A DNA stretch of 64,000 nucleotides, from contig NZ_RDSR01000002.1 in assembly GCF_003716325.1 (NCBI RefSeq), forward strand, positions 151,218 to 215,217. Reading direction: 5' to 3'. The notes beneath the pieces are model-generated. The model was not told the origin of the DNA. It searched no databases and was given only the letters and a program-made list of their open reading frames with translations. The DNA comes from Cryobacterium tepidiphilum. GTDB taxonomy: Bacteria; Actinomycetota; Actinomycetes; Actinomycetales; Microbacteriaceae. This document shows, piece by piece, positions 42,143 to 50,920 of this stretch (position 1 is the stretch's first letter; each line of letters opens with the position of its first letter). The position numbers and the translations under genes are program-made.

Positions 42143-43501
42143 CTACTTCGTGGCGGATGCCGCGGCGGGCGTCTTCGGCGTCGCCGCGGCCTTGCGGGCG
42201 GGCGGTTTCCGCGCCGGCGCGGCAACGGATGCGACGCTCGGCACGTTCGCCGCGGCATCCGTTGCGGGCCGGGCGATCGGCGTCAACCGGGCGAGCTGCG
42301 TCACGTGCCGCGGCTCCAGCTCCTCCAGGGCGTTGACGCCGAGCAGGCGCATGGTGCGCGTGATCTGCTCGGAGAGGATCTGGATCGTGCGGTCGACGCC
42401 CGCCTCCCCGCCGGCCATGAGGCCGTAGAGGTAGGCGCGGCCGATGAGCGTGAACCGGGCGCCCAGCGCGACCGCGGCAACGATGTCGGCGCCGGACATG
42501 ATGCCGGTGTCGAGGTGCACCTCGGTGTGGGCGCCCACCTCGCGGGCGACGTCGGGCAGCAGGTGGAACGGGATCGGCGCACGGTCGAGCTGACGGCCGC
42601 CGTGGTTGGAGAGGATGATGCCGTCGACGCCCAGGTCGACGAGCTTCTTGGCGTCGTCGAGGTTCTGCACGCCCTTGACGACCACCTTGCCGGGCCACTG
42701 CTTGGTGATCCAGGCGAGGTCCTCGAAGGTGACCGTGGGGTCGAACATCGAGTCGAGGAGTTCGCCGACGGTGCCGCTCCAGCGATCGAGCGACGCGAAC
42801 GCGAGCGGCTCGGTGGTGAGGAAGTTGATCCACCACTCCGGGCGCGGGATGGCGTTGATCACGGTCTTCGGCGTGAGCGCGGGCGGGATGGACATGCCGT
42901 TGCGCTTGTCGCGCAGGCGCGCGCCGGCGACCGGCACGTCGACCGTGACGAGCAGCGTGTCGAAGCCGGCCTTCGCGGCCCGGTCGACGAGCGCCATCGA
43001 GCGGTCGCGGTCCTTCCACATGTAGAGCTGGAACCAGTTGCGCCCGTTCGGGTTGGCGGCCTTGACGTCTTCGATCGCCGAGGTGCCCATCGTGGAGAGC
43101 GAGAACGGGATGCCGGCGCGCGCGGCCGCGTGGGCGCCGGCGATCTCGCCCTCGGTCTGCATCATGCGCGTGAACCCGGTGGGGGCGATGCCGAACGGCA
43201 GGCTCACCGGGGCGCCGAGCACGTCCCATCCGGTGGACACGGCCGACACGTCCCGCAGGATCGACGGGTGGAACTCGATGTCCTCGAACGCCTGGCGGGC
43301 GCGGGCGAGCGAGATCTCCGCCTCGGCGGCGCCCTCGGTGTAGTCGAAGGCGGCCTTGGGGGTGCGGCGCTTCGCGATGTCGCGGAGGTCGTAGATCGTG
43401 AGCGCACCCTCGAGGCGCCGCCGTCGGGCGTTGAGGTCGGGCGTCTTGAACTTCATGAGCGGCGCGAGGTCGCGCACCTTCGGAATTCGTCGTTGAACCA
43501 T
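42143..43501 (-). CDS. lldD: FMN-dependent L-lactate dehydrogenase (alpha-hydroxy acid oxidase family)
   Basis: 452 residues. FMN-binding and catalytic segments are present: [34 protein letters not shown] and the active-site His in [13 protein letters not shown], then [31 protein letters not shown]. The last 45 residues are an Ala/Lys/Pro-rich tail not needed for the fold. It oxidises L-lactate to pyruvate. It shares an operon with the GntR regulator upstream, which has a perfect operator at its promoter. Confidence 0.92.
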   Translation of the reverse strand: MVQRRIPKVRDLAPLMKFKTPDLNARRRRLEGALTIYDLRDIAKRRTPKAAFDYTEGAAEAEISLARARQAFEDIEFHPSILRDVSAVSTGWDVLGAPVSLPFGIAPTGFTRMMQTEGEIAGAHAAARAGIPFSLSTMGTSAIEDVKAANPNGRNWFQLYMWKDRDRSMALVDRAAKAGFDTLLVTVDVPVAGARLRDKRNGMSIPPALTPKTVINAIPRPEWWINFLTTEPLAFASLDRWSGTVGELLDSMFDPTVTFEDLAWITKQWPGKVVVKGVQNLDDAKKLVDLGVDGIILSNHGGRQLDRAPIPFHLLPDVAREVGAHTEVHLDTGIMSGADIVAAVALGARFTLIGRAYLYGLMAGGEAGVDRTIQILSEQITRTMRLLGVNALEELEPRHVTQLARLTPIARPATDAAANVPSVASVAAPARKPPARKAAATPKTPAAASATK

Positions 43502-43535
43502 GATTCTCCGGGGTCGGTCGTGATGGGGCAGGCGG

Positions 43536-44255
43536 TCAGGCGACGGATGCCGCGTCTCGGGTGAGGTGCGACTCCGCGTAGTAGTGGCTGATGTGGTCGT
43601 GCACGAGCTCGCGCGCCTCGGCGACCTGGCCGCTCTCGATGGCGGCGAGGATCGCGGCGTGCTCGGTGCGCAGCCTCGCGCTGGTGCGCTCCCATGATTC
43701 GAGGTTCGGCACGGCCCGGAGCACGTAGCTCTCGATCGAGCTGCGCAGCCCGGCCATCATGGCCGCGACGACGACGTTGCCGGATGCCTCGGCCAGCGAG
43801 ACGTGGAACTGCGCGTCGAGCGCGAGGAACTCGGCCTCGCTGAGGCCGGGGGAGTCCATCGCGGACAGCAGCTGGCGCGGTGCGGTGGTGTCGGCATCCG
43901 TTGCGGCGAGCTCGGCGGCGACGCTCGTCTCGAGCAGCAGCCGCGTGCTGACGATGTCGGCCACGGCGAACCCGGTGGCGGCCACCTGCAGTCGCATGAG
44001 CGCGCTCATGCCGCCGGAGGGCGTGGCCACGATTATCGCCCCTGCCTGCGGCCCGGAGCCGGACGCGGTGCGGATCAGCCCGAGCACCTCGAGCACGCGG
44101 AACGCCTCCCGCACCGAGGAGCGGCCGACGGACAGGTGCGCGGCGAGAGTACGCTCGGGGGGAAGCCGGTCACCCGGCTTCAGCGCTCCCGAGAGCAGGT
44201 CGGTCTCGATCGTGCGCAGCACGTATTCCCAGGCGCGTTCGGTCTCGGCAGACAT
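43536..44255 (-). CDS. lldR: GntR/FadR family regulator, probable LldR
   Basis: 239 residues from ATG 44255, preceded by GGGGAGGGG. Residues about 5-72 form the winged helix ([32 protein letters not shown]). The FCD ligand domain has metal-type residues in [11 protein letters not shown] and HISHYY. It lies directly upstream of lldD in the same direction. The perfect dyad at 44275-44289 equals the TGGTCTGACCA core of LldR sites, so L-lactate-responsive self-repression is likely. Confidence 0.85.
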   Translation of the reverse strand: MSAETERAWEYVLRTIETDLLSGALKPGDRLPPERTLAAHLSVGRSSVREAFRVLEVLGLIRTASGSGPQAGAIIVATPSGGMSALMRLQVAATGFAVADIVSTRLLLETSVAAELAATDADTTAPRQLLSAMDSPGLSEAEFLALDAQFHVSLAEASGNVVVAAMMAGLRSSIESYVLRAVPNLESWERTSARLRTEHAAILAAIESGQVAEARELVHDHISHYYAESHLTRDAASVA

Positions 44256-44274
44256 CCGCACCCCTCCCCATCTG

Positions 44275-44289
44275 TGTGGTCTGACCACA
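44275..44289. promoter_or_regulatory. LldR-type operator
   Basis: TGTGGTCTGACCACA is a perfect palindrome about 20 nt upstream of the GntR start. It fits the TGGTNNNACCA consensus of FadR-subfamily GntR proteins. A possible -10 (TAGCAT on the minus strand) adjoins it. Confidence 0.75.
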
Positions 44290-44397
44290 TGCTACACGAG
44301 GAGTGGCGTGCCTGGCCATGCAGGGTCATGCGGCGGGCGCCGATGTGATCGTTCGTGCGCGGTGCACCGTGCCCAGGTGCCGATCAGGTGGAATATT

Positions 44398-44448
44398 TTG
44401 GAAATCGACCTAGTAAAACTAGGAGATGCGTTCTATAATAAGGGTGTG
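44398..44448 (+). promoter_or_regulatory. Leaderless promoter of the HNH gene with palindrome
   Basis: A consensus TATAAT at 44434-44439 lies 6 nt before GTG 44446, so transcription should begin at the start codon. A perfect palindrome CCTAGT-AAA-ACTAGG at 44409-44423 covers the place of the -35. No ribosome binding site is present. Confidence 0.65.
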
Positions 44449-45843
44449 GGCGAAGTCGTCGAAATCCCCGTGGATCCCGACCCCAACGCGCTCGATCGGC
44501 TGACACCGGAGCTGCTCGAGCAGTGGGCCGCAGAGTGGGCGGACGACCGGTGCGCTGAGGCGCTGGCCGCCGATGTCGGGGTCGTCGACGAGTGTCTTGT
44601 GGTGCCGGCACCCACGCTTCTCTCTCACGCCATCGAAGACGCCGCGACGGCGCTGGTCGCAGCGAACCAAGCAATGGCCATGCATGTGGGAGCGCTGGCT
44701 AAGGTGCTCGACGTGGCCCGGCGCAACCCCCACCTGTACCTGACCGAGGACGGGCTCGCCGAACGCGATGCACTCGAACTGGCCCAGCGTGCGGCCGCGT
44801 TGGACGTGGCCTTGCACCTCAAGCTCACTCCCGACGTCGTTCGGAACCGGGCACACGAGGGCCGGGTCCTCGCGGAGTCGCTTCCGCTCCTGTGGGGCAG
44901 GTTCCAGGCCGGGGTGATCGGCTATGCCGAGGCCCGTGCCGCGGTCGAGCTGCTTCCTGCGGACATCGACCCGGACGGGGTCGCCCACTACGACAGGGAA
45001 CTGGCCGAGAAGGCGGGGCAGGTCACGCCTGGCGCGTTCCGGCAGAAGGCACGCGCCCTGCGTCGGCGGTTGCTGGCCGAGCCGGCGCTGCGGCACGCGC
45101 AGGCGTTCCTCGACCGGCGGGTCGTGATCGAACCGGCTGATGACGGTATGGCGTGGATCCACGCGCTCGTTTCGGCCCCGGACGCGGTGCGCATCAAAGC
45201 CCGCCTCGGTGCCACCGCGAAGCGCGAAGCGAAGAAGCAGGCAAAGGCGGCGGCCACGGCGGGCGGCGGACGACACTCCCGGGACCAGATCCGCGCGGAC
45301 CTGCTTGTCGGGTGGCTTGCGGGGGACGGCACGCCGACGGCCGCGAAGGTACGCCCGCTGCTGTTCGTGCCGCTTCTGGGCCTGATCGGCGAAGGCGACG
45401 GACAGCCCTCGGTACTTCAGGGGTACGGGCCCATCGACCCGGCCAGCGCCGCGCAACTGTTCATCGACGCGCCGGCGTTCCGGCGGGTCGGCACAGACCC
45501 GTTCACGGGGGAGATCCTCGATTTCGACCGCCGTCGCTACCGCCCCACCAAGGCGCAACGCGAGATGCTCGCCGTGAAATTCGGGACCTGCGGACGGGAG
45601 AACTGCGACCGTCTGGCGGTGACGGCTGACGTCGACCACCTCAAGGAATGGGCCCGCGACCACGGACTCACCAACATCGACAACCTGGTACCGCTCTGCC
45701 CGCCCGACCACCGGCTGAAGACACTCACCAAGTTCCGGTACGAACGGGACCTCGACGGAACCATCACTGTCACGACACCCACCGGGTACATCGGTCGCAA
45801 CGTGCCGCCCAATCCGCTGCCCGTCGAACCACCACCGTTCTGA
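44446..45843 (+). CDS. DUF222 / HNH endonuclease protein (13E12 repeat family)
   Basis: 465 residues. The N-terminal DUF222 domain (about 60-330) reads VLDVARRNPHLYLTEDGLAERDALELAQRAAALDVALHLK and beyond. The C-terminal HNH nuclease has CGRENCDRLAVTADVDHLKEWARDHGLTNIDNLVPLCPPDHRLK, with Cys pairs and the D-H-x-x-W, N and H residues. Such genes occur in many copies in Microbacteriaceae and mycobacteria. Their role is unknown, and mobility is suspected. GTG start without a leader. A second copy is cut at the right edge. Confidence 0.9.
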   Translation: MGEVVEIPVDPDPNALDRLTPELLEQWAAEWADDRCAEALAADVGVVDECLVVPAPTLLSHAIEDAATALVAANQAMAMHVGALAKVLDVARRNPHLYLTEDGLAERDALELAQRAAALDVALHLKLTPDVVRNRAHEGRVLAESLPLLWGRFQAGVIGYAEARAAVELLPADIDPDGVAHYDRELAEKAGQVTPGAFRQKARALRRRLLAEPALRHAQAFLDRRVVIEPADDGMAWIHALVSAPDAVRIKARLGATAKREAKKQAKAAATAGGGRHSRDQIRADLLVGWLAGDGTPTAAKVRPLLFVPLLGLIGEGDGQPSVLQGYGPIDPASAAQLFIDAPAFRRVGTDPFTGEILDFDRRRYRPTKAQREMLAVKFGTCGRENCDRLAVTADVDHLKEWARDHGLTNIDNLVPLCPPDHRLKTLTKFRYERDLDGTITVTTPTGYIGRNVPPNPLPVEPPPF

Positions 45844-45858
45844 GTGGAGTCTCCCTGG

Positions 45859-46785
45859 CTAGGTGCGGAGCACGACGTTCAGCGGCGGCTCGCCCGCGAG
45901 CATCCGCTCGATCTGCGCTCGAAGCAGGCGCGCCATGCGCGGCAGCATGGCCGTCGACGCGCCGCCCACGTGCGGCGTGATCAGCACGTTCGGCAGCCCG
46001 TACAGCGGATGCCCCGGCGGCAGCGGCTCGGGATCGGTCACGTCGAGCGCCAGCCGCAGCCGCCCCGGCGCGGCATGTCGCACCAGGGCATCAGTGTCGG
46101 CAACGGCGCCGCGGGCGACGTTCACGAGCAGCGCCCCGTCGGGCATGGCCGCGAGGAACTCCTCGTCGACCAGGCCGGTGGTGCCCGGGCCGAGCGGCAC
46201 GGCGACGATGACGATGTCGGCATCGGGCAGGAGCGCCGGCACCTCGTCGATGGCGTGGATCGGACCGCGCTCGTCGGTGCGGGCGTGGTGCGCGACCCGC
46301 ACGACGTTCGCCTCGAACGGCAGCAGCCGGGCCTCGATGGCCTTGCCGACGCCGCCGTAGCCGAGGAGCAGCACCGTGCGGTCGGCGAGGCTCTGGTGGC
46401 GGGCAGGAGCCCATCGCCCGGCGTCGCCGGCGCGCACGAGATCGGGGATGCCGCGCTGCGAGGCGAGGGTGAGCGCGAGCGCGAGTTCGGCCGTGGACGT
46501 CTCGTGCACCGACGCGGCGTTGGCGTAGACCACGCCGGGCGGCAGCACCTGCTCTACCCCGTCGTATCCGATCGACTGGCTCTGCACCAGGCGCGTCTCG
46601 ACGCTTTCGAGGTGGTTCAGGGTCTTCTTCGCGCCCATGTACGGCGGCACGACGATGTCGATGTGCGCCCGAGGCGCCGGTCCCTGCATGTCCCACTGCA
46701 CGGGTTCGACGCCCTCGGGCAGCTCGCCGACCGCCTCCCGCAAGGCATTTCCGGGAAAGCTGACGGTGAGGCGCGCTTCGGTCAT
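45859..46785 (-). CDS. D-isomer 2-hydroxyacid dehydrogenase family protein
   Basis: 308 residues. NAD-binding GYGGVGKAIEARLLPF, catalytic-type NVARGAVADTDAL, Glu in VTDPEPLPPGHPLY and His in LITPHVGGASTAM are present. The arginine and Glu of the active site follow the phosphoglycerate or hydroxypyruvate reductase pattern. ATG 46785 has AAGGAGGCTCC upstream. It ends the minus-strand sugar operon 13 bp after the FAH gene. Substrate unknown. Confidence 0.87.
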   Translation of the reverse strand: MTEARLTVSFPGNALREAVGELPEGVEPVQWDMQGPAPRAHIDIVVPPYMGAKKTLNHLESVETRLVQSQSIGYDGVEQVLPPGVVYANAASVHETSTAELALALTLASQRGIPDLVRAGDAGRWAPARHQSLADRTVLLLGYGGVGKAIEARLLPFEANVVRVAHHARTDERGPIHAIDEVPALLPDADIVIVAVPLGPGTTGLVDEEFLAAMPDGALLVNVARGAVADTDALVRHAAPGRLRLALDVTDPEPLPPGHPLYGLPNVLITPHVGGASTAMLPRMARLLRAQIERMLAGEPPLNVVLRT

Positions 46786-46798
46786 GCTCGGAGCCTCC

Positions 46799-47650
46799 TT
46801 ACGGCGCGGCGACCAGCTGGGCGCGCTGCGCGCCGAGGCCATCGATGCCGATCTCCATCACGTCGCCGGCCGCGAGGTACGGGAAGCGGCCCGACATGGC
46901 CACGCCCTGCGGGGTGCCGGTGTTGACCAGGTCGCCGGGCTCCAGCACGACGTACTGCGACAGGTTGTGGATGAGCTCGGCCACGGTGAACACCATGTCG
47001 GAGGTGTTCGAGTCCTGGCGGGGCTCGCCGTTGATCCGCGACCAGAGGTGCAGGTTCTGCGGGTCGACCTCGGAGGCGGGCACCAGCGCGGGGCCGAGCG
47101 GGTTGAACGTCTCGGCGCTCTTGCCCTTCGACCACTGCCCGCCGGAGTGCTCCCGTTGGTAGTCGCGCTCCGACACGTCGTTGCTCACGACGTAGCCGGC
47201 GATGTAGTCGAGCGCCTCCTCCGGGGAGGACAGGTACCGGGCGCGCTTGCCGATCACGACGCCGAGTTCCACCTCCCAGTCGACCTTCTGGGCGCCGCGC
47301 GGCACGAACACGTCGTCGTGCGGGCCGACCACGGTGTTGGGGTGCTTGTAGAACAGGATCGGGACCTCGGGCGCGCCGTTGCCCGACTCCGCAGCGTGCG
47401 CGGCGTAGTTCTGGCCGATGCAGAGCACGGCCATGGGCCGGGCGATGGGCGCACCGATGCGGATGCCGTCCTCCGCCTCGTACACCGGCAGCTCGCCGGC
47501 GCCGAGTGCGGCGCGGGCGCGCTCGATTCCGTCGGCCGCGAGGAAGGCGCCGTCGATGTCGTCGGTGATGCCGTCGAGGCGGTAGTACGTGTCGTTGTGG
47601 CGGACGACGGGCAGTTCACTGCCGAACTCGCCCAAGCGCATGAATTCCAT
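46799..47650 (-). CDS. Fumarylacetoacetate hydrolase family protein
   Basis: 283 residues. The FAH C-terminal domain has IGQNYAAHAAE, PILFYKHPNTVVGPHDD, the metal ligands in VDWEVELGVVIGKRARY (two Glu) and the Asp in GYVVSNDVSERDYQ. Relatives hydrolyse acylpyruvates such as 2,4-diketo-3-deoxy-rhamnonate or -fuconate. Its place downstream of rhamnose genes suggests sugar acid cleavage, possibly to pyruvate and lactate, but no matching dehydrogenases of that route are seen. Confidence 0.87.
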   Translation of the reverse strand: MEFMRLGEFGSELPVVRHNDTYYRLDGITDDIDGAFLAADGIERARAALGAGELPVYEAEDGIRIGAPIARPMAVLCIGQNYAAHAAESGNGAPEVPILFYKHPNTVVGPHDDVFVPRGAQKVDWEVELGVVIGKRARYLSSPEEALDYIAGYVVSNDVSERDYQREHSGGQWSKGKSAETFNPLGPALVPASEVDPQNLHLWSRINGEPRQDSNTSDMVFTVAELIHNLSQYVVLEPGDLVNTGTPQGVAMSGRFPYLAAGDVMEIGIDGLGAQRAQLVAAP

Positions 47651-47716
47651 GGGGTCCTTTTCTGCTGGTGGTATTGGCAGGGTACCGCGTCGCCCGTCGC
47701 GGTCGCCTCGCGCCCC

Positions 47717-49225
47717 TCAGGCGCCGAGAGACAGCCGCACCATCGTCCACGACTCGGGTGGCAGGGTCACGCTGGTTTCGGCATCCGTCACGCGCACCTT
47801 GTCGACCGGCTGGGGCGTCGCGAGGGCAGCGGATGCGGCGTCGCGCCGGGGGCCGCCGGCGTCGGCGATGATCGTCACGGCTTCGGCGAGCCGGGCCGTG
47901 CCGAATCCGGCGTGCGAAAGCGTCGTCTCCAGCGGTTCCTTGCTGCGATTGGTGAGGAGGAACACGAGCGACCCGGACTCCTCGTCCCAGGCGACGGCGG
48001 ATGCCAGCGCCGGCACCTCGCCGTACTTCGCGGTCGCGAGGCCCGGCGTCTCCGTGCGCGCCTCGAGCGCGACGCCGCGGGCGTGCTTCGCGGTGAGGGC
48101 GAACGGGTGGAACGTCGTCTGCCGCCACGCCTCGCCGCCGGGCTCCGTCATGATCGGGGCGATCACGTTGACGAGCTGGGCGAGGCAGGCGATGGCCACC
48201 CGGTCGGCGTTCCGCAGCAGGGTGGTGAGCAGGTCGCCCACCACGACGGCGTCGAGCAGCGAATAGGCGTCTTCGGCGAGCCGCGGCCGCTCGGCGAGCT
48301 CGAGGTTGTCCTCGCCGGCGAAATCGTCGATGTACCAGACGTTCCACTCGTCGACCGAGAGCCGGATGCGCTTGTCGGAGTGCCGCTTGGCGGCGACGGC
48401 GTCGGCGGTGGCGACGACCTCGGTGATGAACGCCTCGAGCGAGGCGCCCGACGCGAGGAAGCTCGCCCGGTCGCCGTTCCGCTCCTGGTAGTAGGCGTGC
48501 AGCGAGATGTAGTCGACCTGGTCGAAGGTGTGCTCGAGCACCACCCGCTCCCACTCGCCGAACGTCGCCATCTCCCGCGACGAACTGCCGCAGGCGACGA
48601 GCTCGAGGGTGGGGTCGGCGCGCAGCATGGCCTGCGCCGTCTGGCTGGCCAGGCGTCCGTACCCCTCGGCCGTCTTGTGGCCGATCTGCCAGGGTCCGTC
48701 CATCTCATTGCCGAGGCACCATACTTTGACGCCGTACGGCTCCTCGGCGCCGTTCGCGCGCCGCCGGTCGCTCCAGGCCGTGCCGCCGGGAACGTTGCAG
48801 TATTCGACGAGCGCCGCCGCGGCATCCGCCCCGCGCGTGCCGAGGTTCACCGCCATGATCGTCTCGGTGCCGGTCTTCGCCGCCCAGCGCTGGTACTCGT
48901 CGACGCCGACCTCGTTGCTCTCGATGCTGCGCCAGGCCAGGTCGAGCCGGCGGGGCCGGTCGGCGACGGGGCCGATGCCGTCCTCCCAGACATAGTTGGA
49001 GACGAAGTTGCCGCCCGGGTAGCGCACGGCGGTCACGCCGAGCTCGGCCGTCAGGTCGGCGACGTCCTGACGGAAGCCGTCAGCGTCGGCCGTCGGGTGG
49101 CCGGGCTCGTAGATGCCGGTGTAGACCGCCCGGCCCAGGTGCTCCACGAACGAGCCGAAGATGCGGCGGTCGATCTCACCGACCGTGAACGACGGATGCA
49201 CCGTCAGACGTGCGCGCTGGGCCAT
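47717..49225 (-). CDS. abfA: Intracellular alpha-L-arabinofuranosidase, GH51
   Basis: 502 residues, no signal peptide. GH51 signatures are IDRRIFGSFVEHLGRAVYTGIYEP, the acid/base Glu in WCLGNEMDGPWQ and the nucleophile Glu in IRLSVDEWNVWY, with a C-terminal beta domain. It releases L-arabinose from short arabino-oligosaccharides inside the cell. It starts 22 bp inside the end of rhaB, so its ribosome binding site lies in coding DNA. This links arabinose side chains to rhamnose backbone use. Confidence 0.93.
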   Translation of the reverse strand: MAQRARLTVHPSFTVGEIDRRIFGSFVEHLGRAVYTGIYEPGHPTADADGFRQDVADLTAELGVTAVRYPGGNFVSNYVWEDGIGPVADRPRRLDLAWRSIESNEVGVDEYQRWAAKTGTETIMAVNLGTRGADAAAALVEYCNVPGGTAWSDRRRANGAEEPYGVKVWCLGNEMDGPWQIGHKTAEGYGRLASQTAQAMLRADPTLELVACGSSSREMATFGEWERVVLEHTFDQVDYISLHAYYQERNGDRASFLASGASLEAFITEVVATADAVAAKRHSDKRIRLSVDEWNVWYIDDFAGEDNLELAERPRLAEDAYSLLDAVVVGDLLTTLLRNADRVAIACLAQLVNVIAPIMTEPGGEAWRQTTFHPFALTAKHARGVALEARTETPGLATAKYGEVPALASAVAWDEESGSLVFLLTNRSKEPLETTLSHAGFGTARLAEAVTIIADAGGPRRDAASAALATPQPVDKVRVTDAETSVTLPPESWTMVRLSLGA

Positions 49226-50751
49226 GGGTTCCTGCTCATTCCTGGGTCGCTGGTGGGTGTTTCGAGTCTCTCGCTGGTGCGGGGCGCGCGTCGAGGGTGG
49301 TGGATGACGGGCGGGTATGCGGCGGCGATGAGGGCGCGGAGTGTCTCGAGGTCGCCGGTCACGAGTCGCTGCGCGCGCGCCTGCACGAGGACGTTGCCGA
49401 TCGCGGTCGCCTCGACGGGGCCGGCGAGAACGGGCAGGCCCGTCGCATCCGCTGTTAGCTGGCAGAGCAGGGCGTTCTGTGAGCCGCCGCCGACGATGTG
49501 AACGCGACGGATGGTGGTGCCGCTCAGCCGGGCGGCGTCGTCGAGGGTGCGGGCGTATGCCGCCGCGAGGCTCTCCAGGATGCTGCGGACCAGCTCCGGC
49601 CGGGTGGCGGGCGCCGCGAGGCCGCGTTCGGTGAACCAGCCGGCGATCCGGGCGGGCATGTCCCCGGGCGCCAGGAATCGGGGATCCTCGACGTCGAAGA
49701 CCGCGGCGGAGGGGGCGAGTGCCGCCTGCTCCAGCAGGGTGCCGAGGGCGATGGCGTCGCCGCCTTGTTCCCAGGTGCGCACCGATTCGCTCAGCAGCCA
49801 GAGGCCCATGACGTTGTGCAGGTAGCGGATGCGCCCGTCGACGCCGCCCTCGTTGGTGAAGCCGGCGAGGCGGCCGGCCTCACCGAGCACCGGGCGGCCG
49901 AGCTCGACGCCGACGAGCGACCAGGTGCCCGACGAGATGTAGGCGGCGTCATCGGTGGTCATCGGCACGCCGACCACAGCGGATGCCGTGTCGTGCGACC
50001 CGACGGCGGTCACCTGCACGACGGCCGGCGCGCCGATCTCGGCGGCGACGGCGGGAAGCAGCGGGCCGACCCGGGTGCCGGCGTCGACGAGGCGCGGGAA
50101 GATCGCCCGCGGGAGGCCGAGGCGGGAGATGAGGGCGTCGTCCCAGGTGCCGGTGTCGACGCGCAGGAGCCCGGTCGTCGACGCGTTGGTGCGCTCGGCG
50201 ACCTGCACGCCGGTGAGCCAGAAGGTGAACAGGTCGGGAATGAGCAGCATGGTGTCCACGGCGCCGAGAGCACCCGCGTGGCGGTCGTCGGCGAGTTGGT
50301 AGAGCGTGTTGAACGGCAGGAACTGCAGCCCGTTCGTGGCGTAGAGTTCGGCCGGCGACACCACTGCGTGCGTGTCGGCGACGCCAGCCGCGGTGCGCTC
50401 GTCGCGGTAGTGGAACGGCTGCCCGAGCATCCGCTGCCCGCTCATGAGCGCGTAGTCGACGGCCCAGGAATCGACGCCGATGCTGGTGATGCCCGGTTCC
50501 TCACGGAACGCGGCGGCGAGGCCGGCGGTGGCGCTACGGTACAGCTCGAGGATGTTCCAGTGCAGCCCGTCGACGGTGCGCACCGGGGTGTTCGGAAACC
50601 GGGCGACGGCGCGGAGCGAGAGGGTGTTCGGCCCGACCGTGCCTATCATTACCCGTCCGCTCGACGCGCCGAGGTCGATCGCGGCGACGGTGCCCATGCC
50701 GGTGCCGGTGCCGGTGCCCGTCCCCGTGCCCGTCCCCGCCCCGCTCACCAC
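49204..50751 (-). CDS. rhaB: Rhamnulokinase
   Basis: About 515 residues of FGGY kinases. IDLGASSGRVMIG is the N-terminal phosphate loop, VDSWAVDYAL and GSHDTASAVVGVP are typical of RhaB, and GGGSQNALLCQLTADATGLPV is the C-terminal signature. It phosphorylates L-rhamnulose for the RhaEW aldolase. The start is open: GTG 50751 adds a Gly-Thr repeat tail from hexanucleotide repeats, while ATG 50697 (MGTVAAIDLG) gives a normal N-terminus but has no ribosome binding site. Confidence 0.92.
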   Translation of the reverse strand: MVSGAGTGTGTGTGTGTGMGTVAAIDLGASSGRVMIGTVGPNTLSLRAVARFPNTPVRTVDGLHWNILELYRSATAGLAAAFREEPGITSIGVDSWAVDYALMSGQRMLGQPFHYRDERTAAGVADTHAVVSPAELYATNGLQFLPFNTLYQLADDRHAGALGAVDTMLLIPDLFTFWLTGVQVAERTNASTTGLLRVDTGTWDDALISRLGLPRAIFPRLVDAGTRVGPLLPAVAAEIGAPAVVQVTAVGSHDTASAVVGVPMTTDDAAYISSGTWSLVGVELGRPVLGEAGRLAGFTNEGGVDGRIRYLHNVMGLWLLSESVRTWEQGGDAIALGTLLEQAALAPSAAVFDVEDPRFLAPGDMPARIAGWFTERGLAAPATRPELVRSILESLAAAYARTLDDAARLSGTTIRRVHIVGGGSQNALLCQLTADATGLPVLAGPVEATAIGNVLVQARAQRLVTGDLETLRALIAAAYPPVIHHPRRAPRTSERLETPTSDPGMSRNPWPSAHV

Positions 50752-50773
50752 GCGCCCACCCCGCCGAGATGGC

Positions 50774-50823
50774 CACTTCCGGTCGAGATGGACAGGCGCA
50801 CCAGGCCATCTCGACCGGAAGTG
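50774..50823. repeat. 18-bp perfect inverted repeat upstream of rhaB
   Basis: CACTTCCGGTCGAGATGG at 50774-50791 and its exact complement at 50806-50823 enclose a 14-nt loop. It lies in the 169-bp gap between rhaEW and rhaB, both on the minus strand. GAGATGG also occurs just before the first arm. It may be a processing or attenuation hairpin or a dispersed repeat. Confidence 0.8.
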
Positions 50824-50920
50824 TCCGTGTGGGCGAGACCGGGCGTGACGGACGGCACGCGCGGCGCGAAGTACGGCGCCGCAATGGACCGCGGCGCGAC
50901 GGGCGCGAGGCGCGGCGCGT

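Noticed and set aside
50641..50760. Hexanucleotide repeats as a phase-variation switch of rhaB
   Set aside because: The unit is a multiple of three, so changes in copy number cannot shift the frame. At most they adjust length or spacing.
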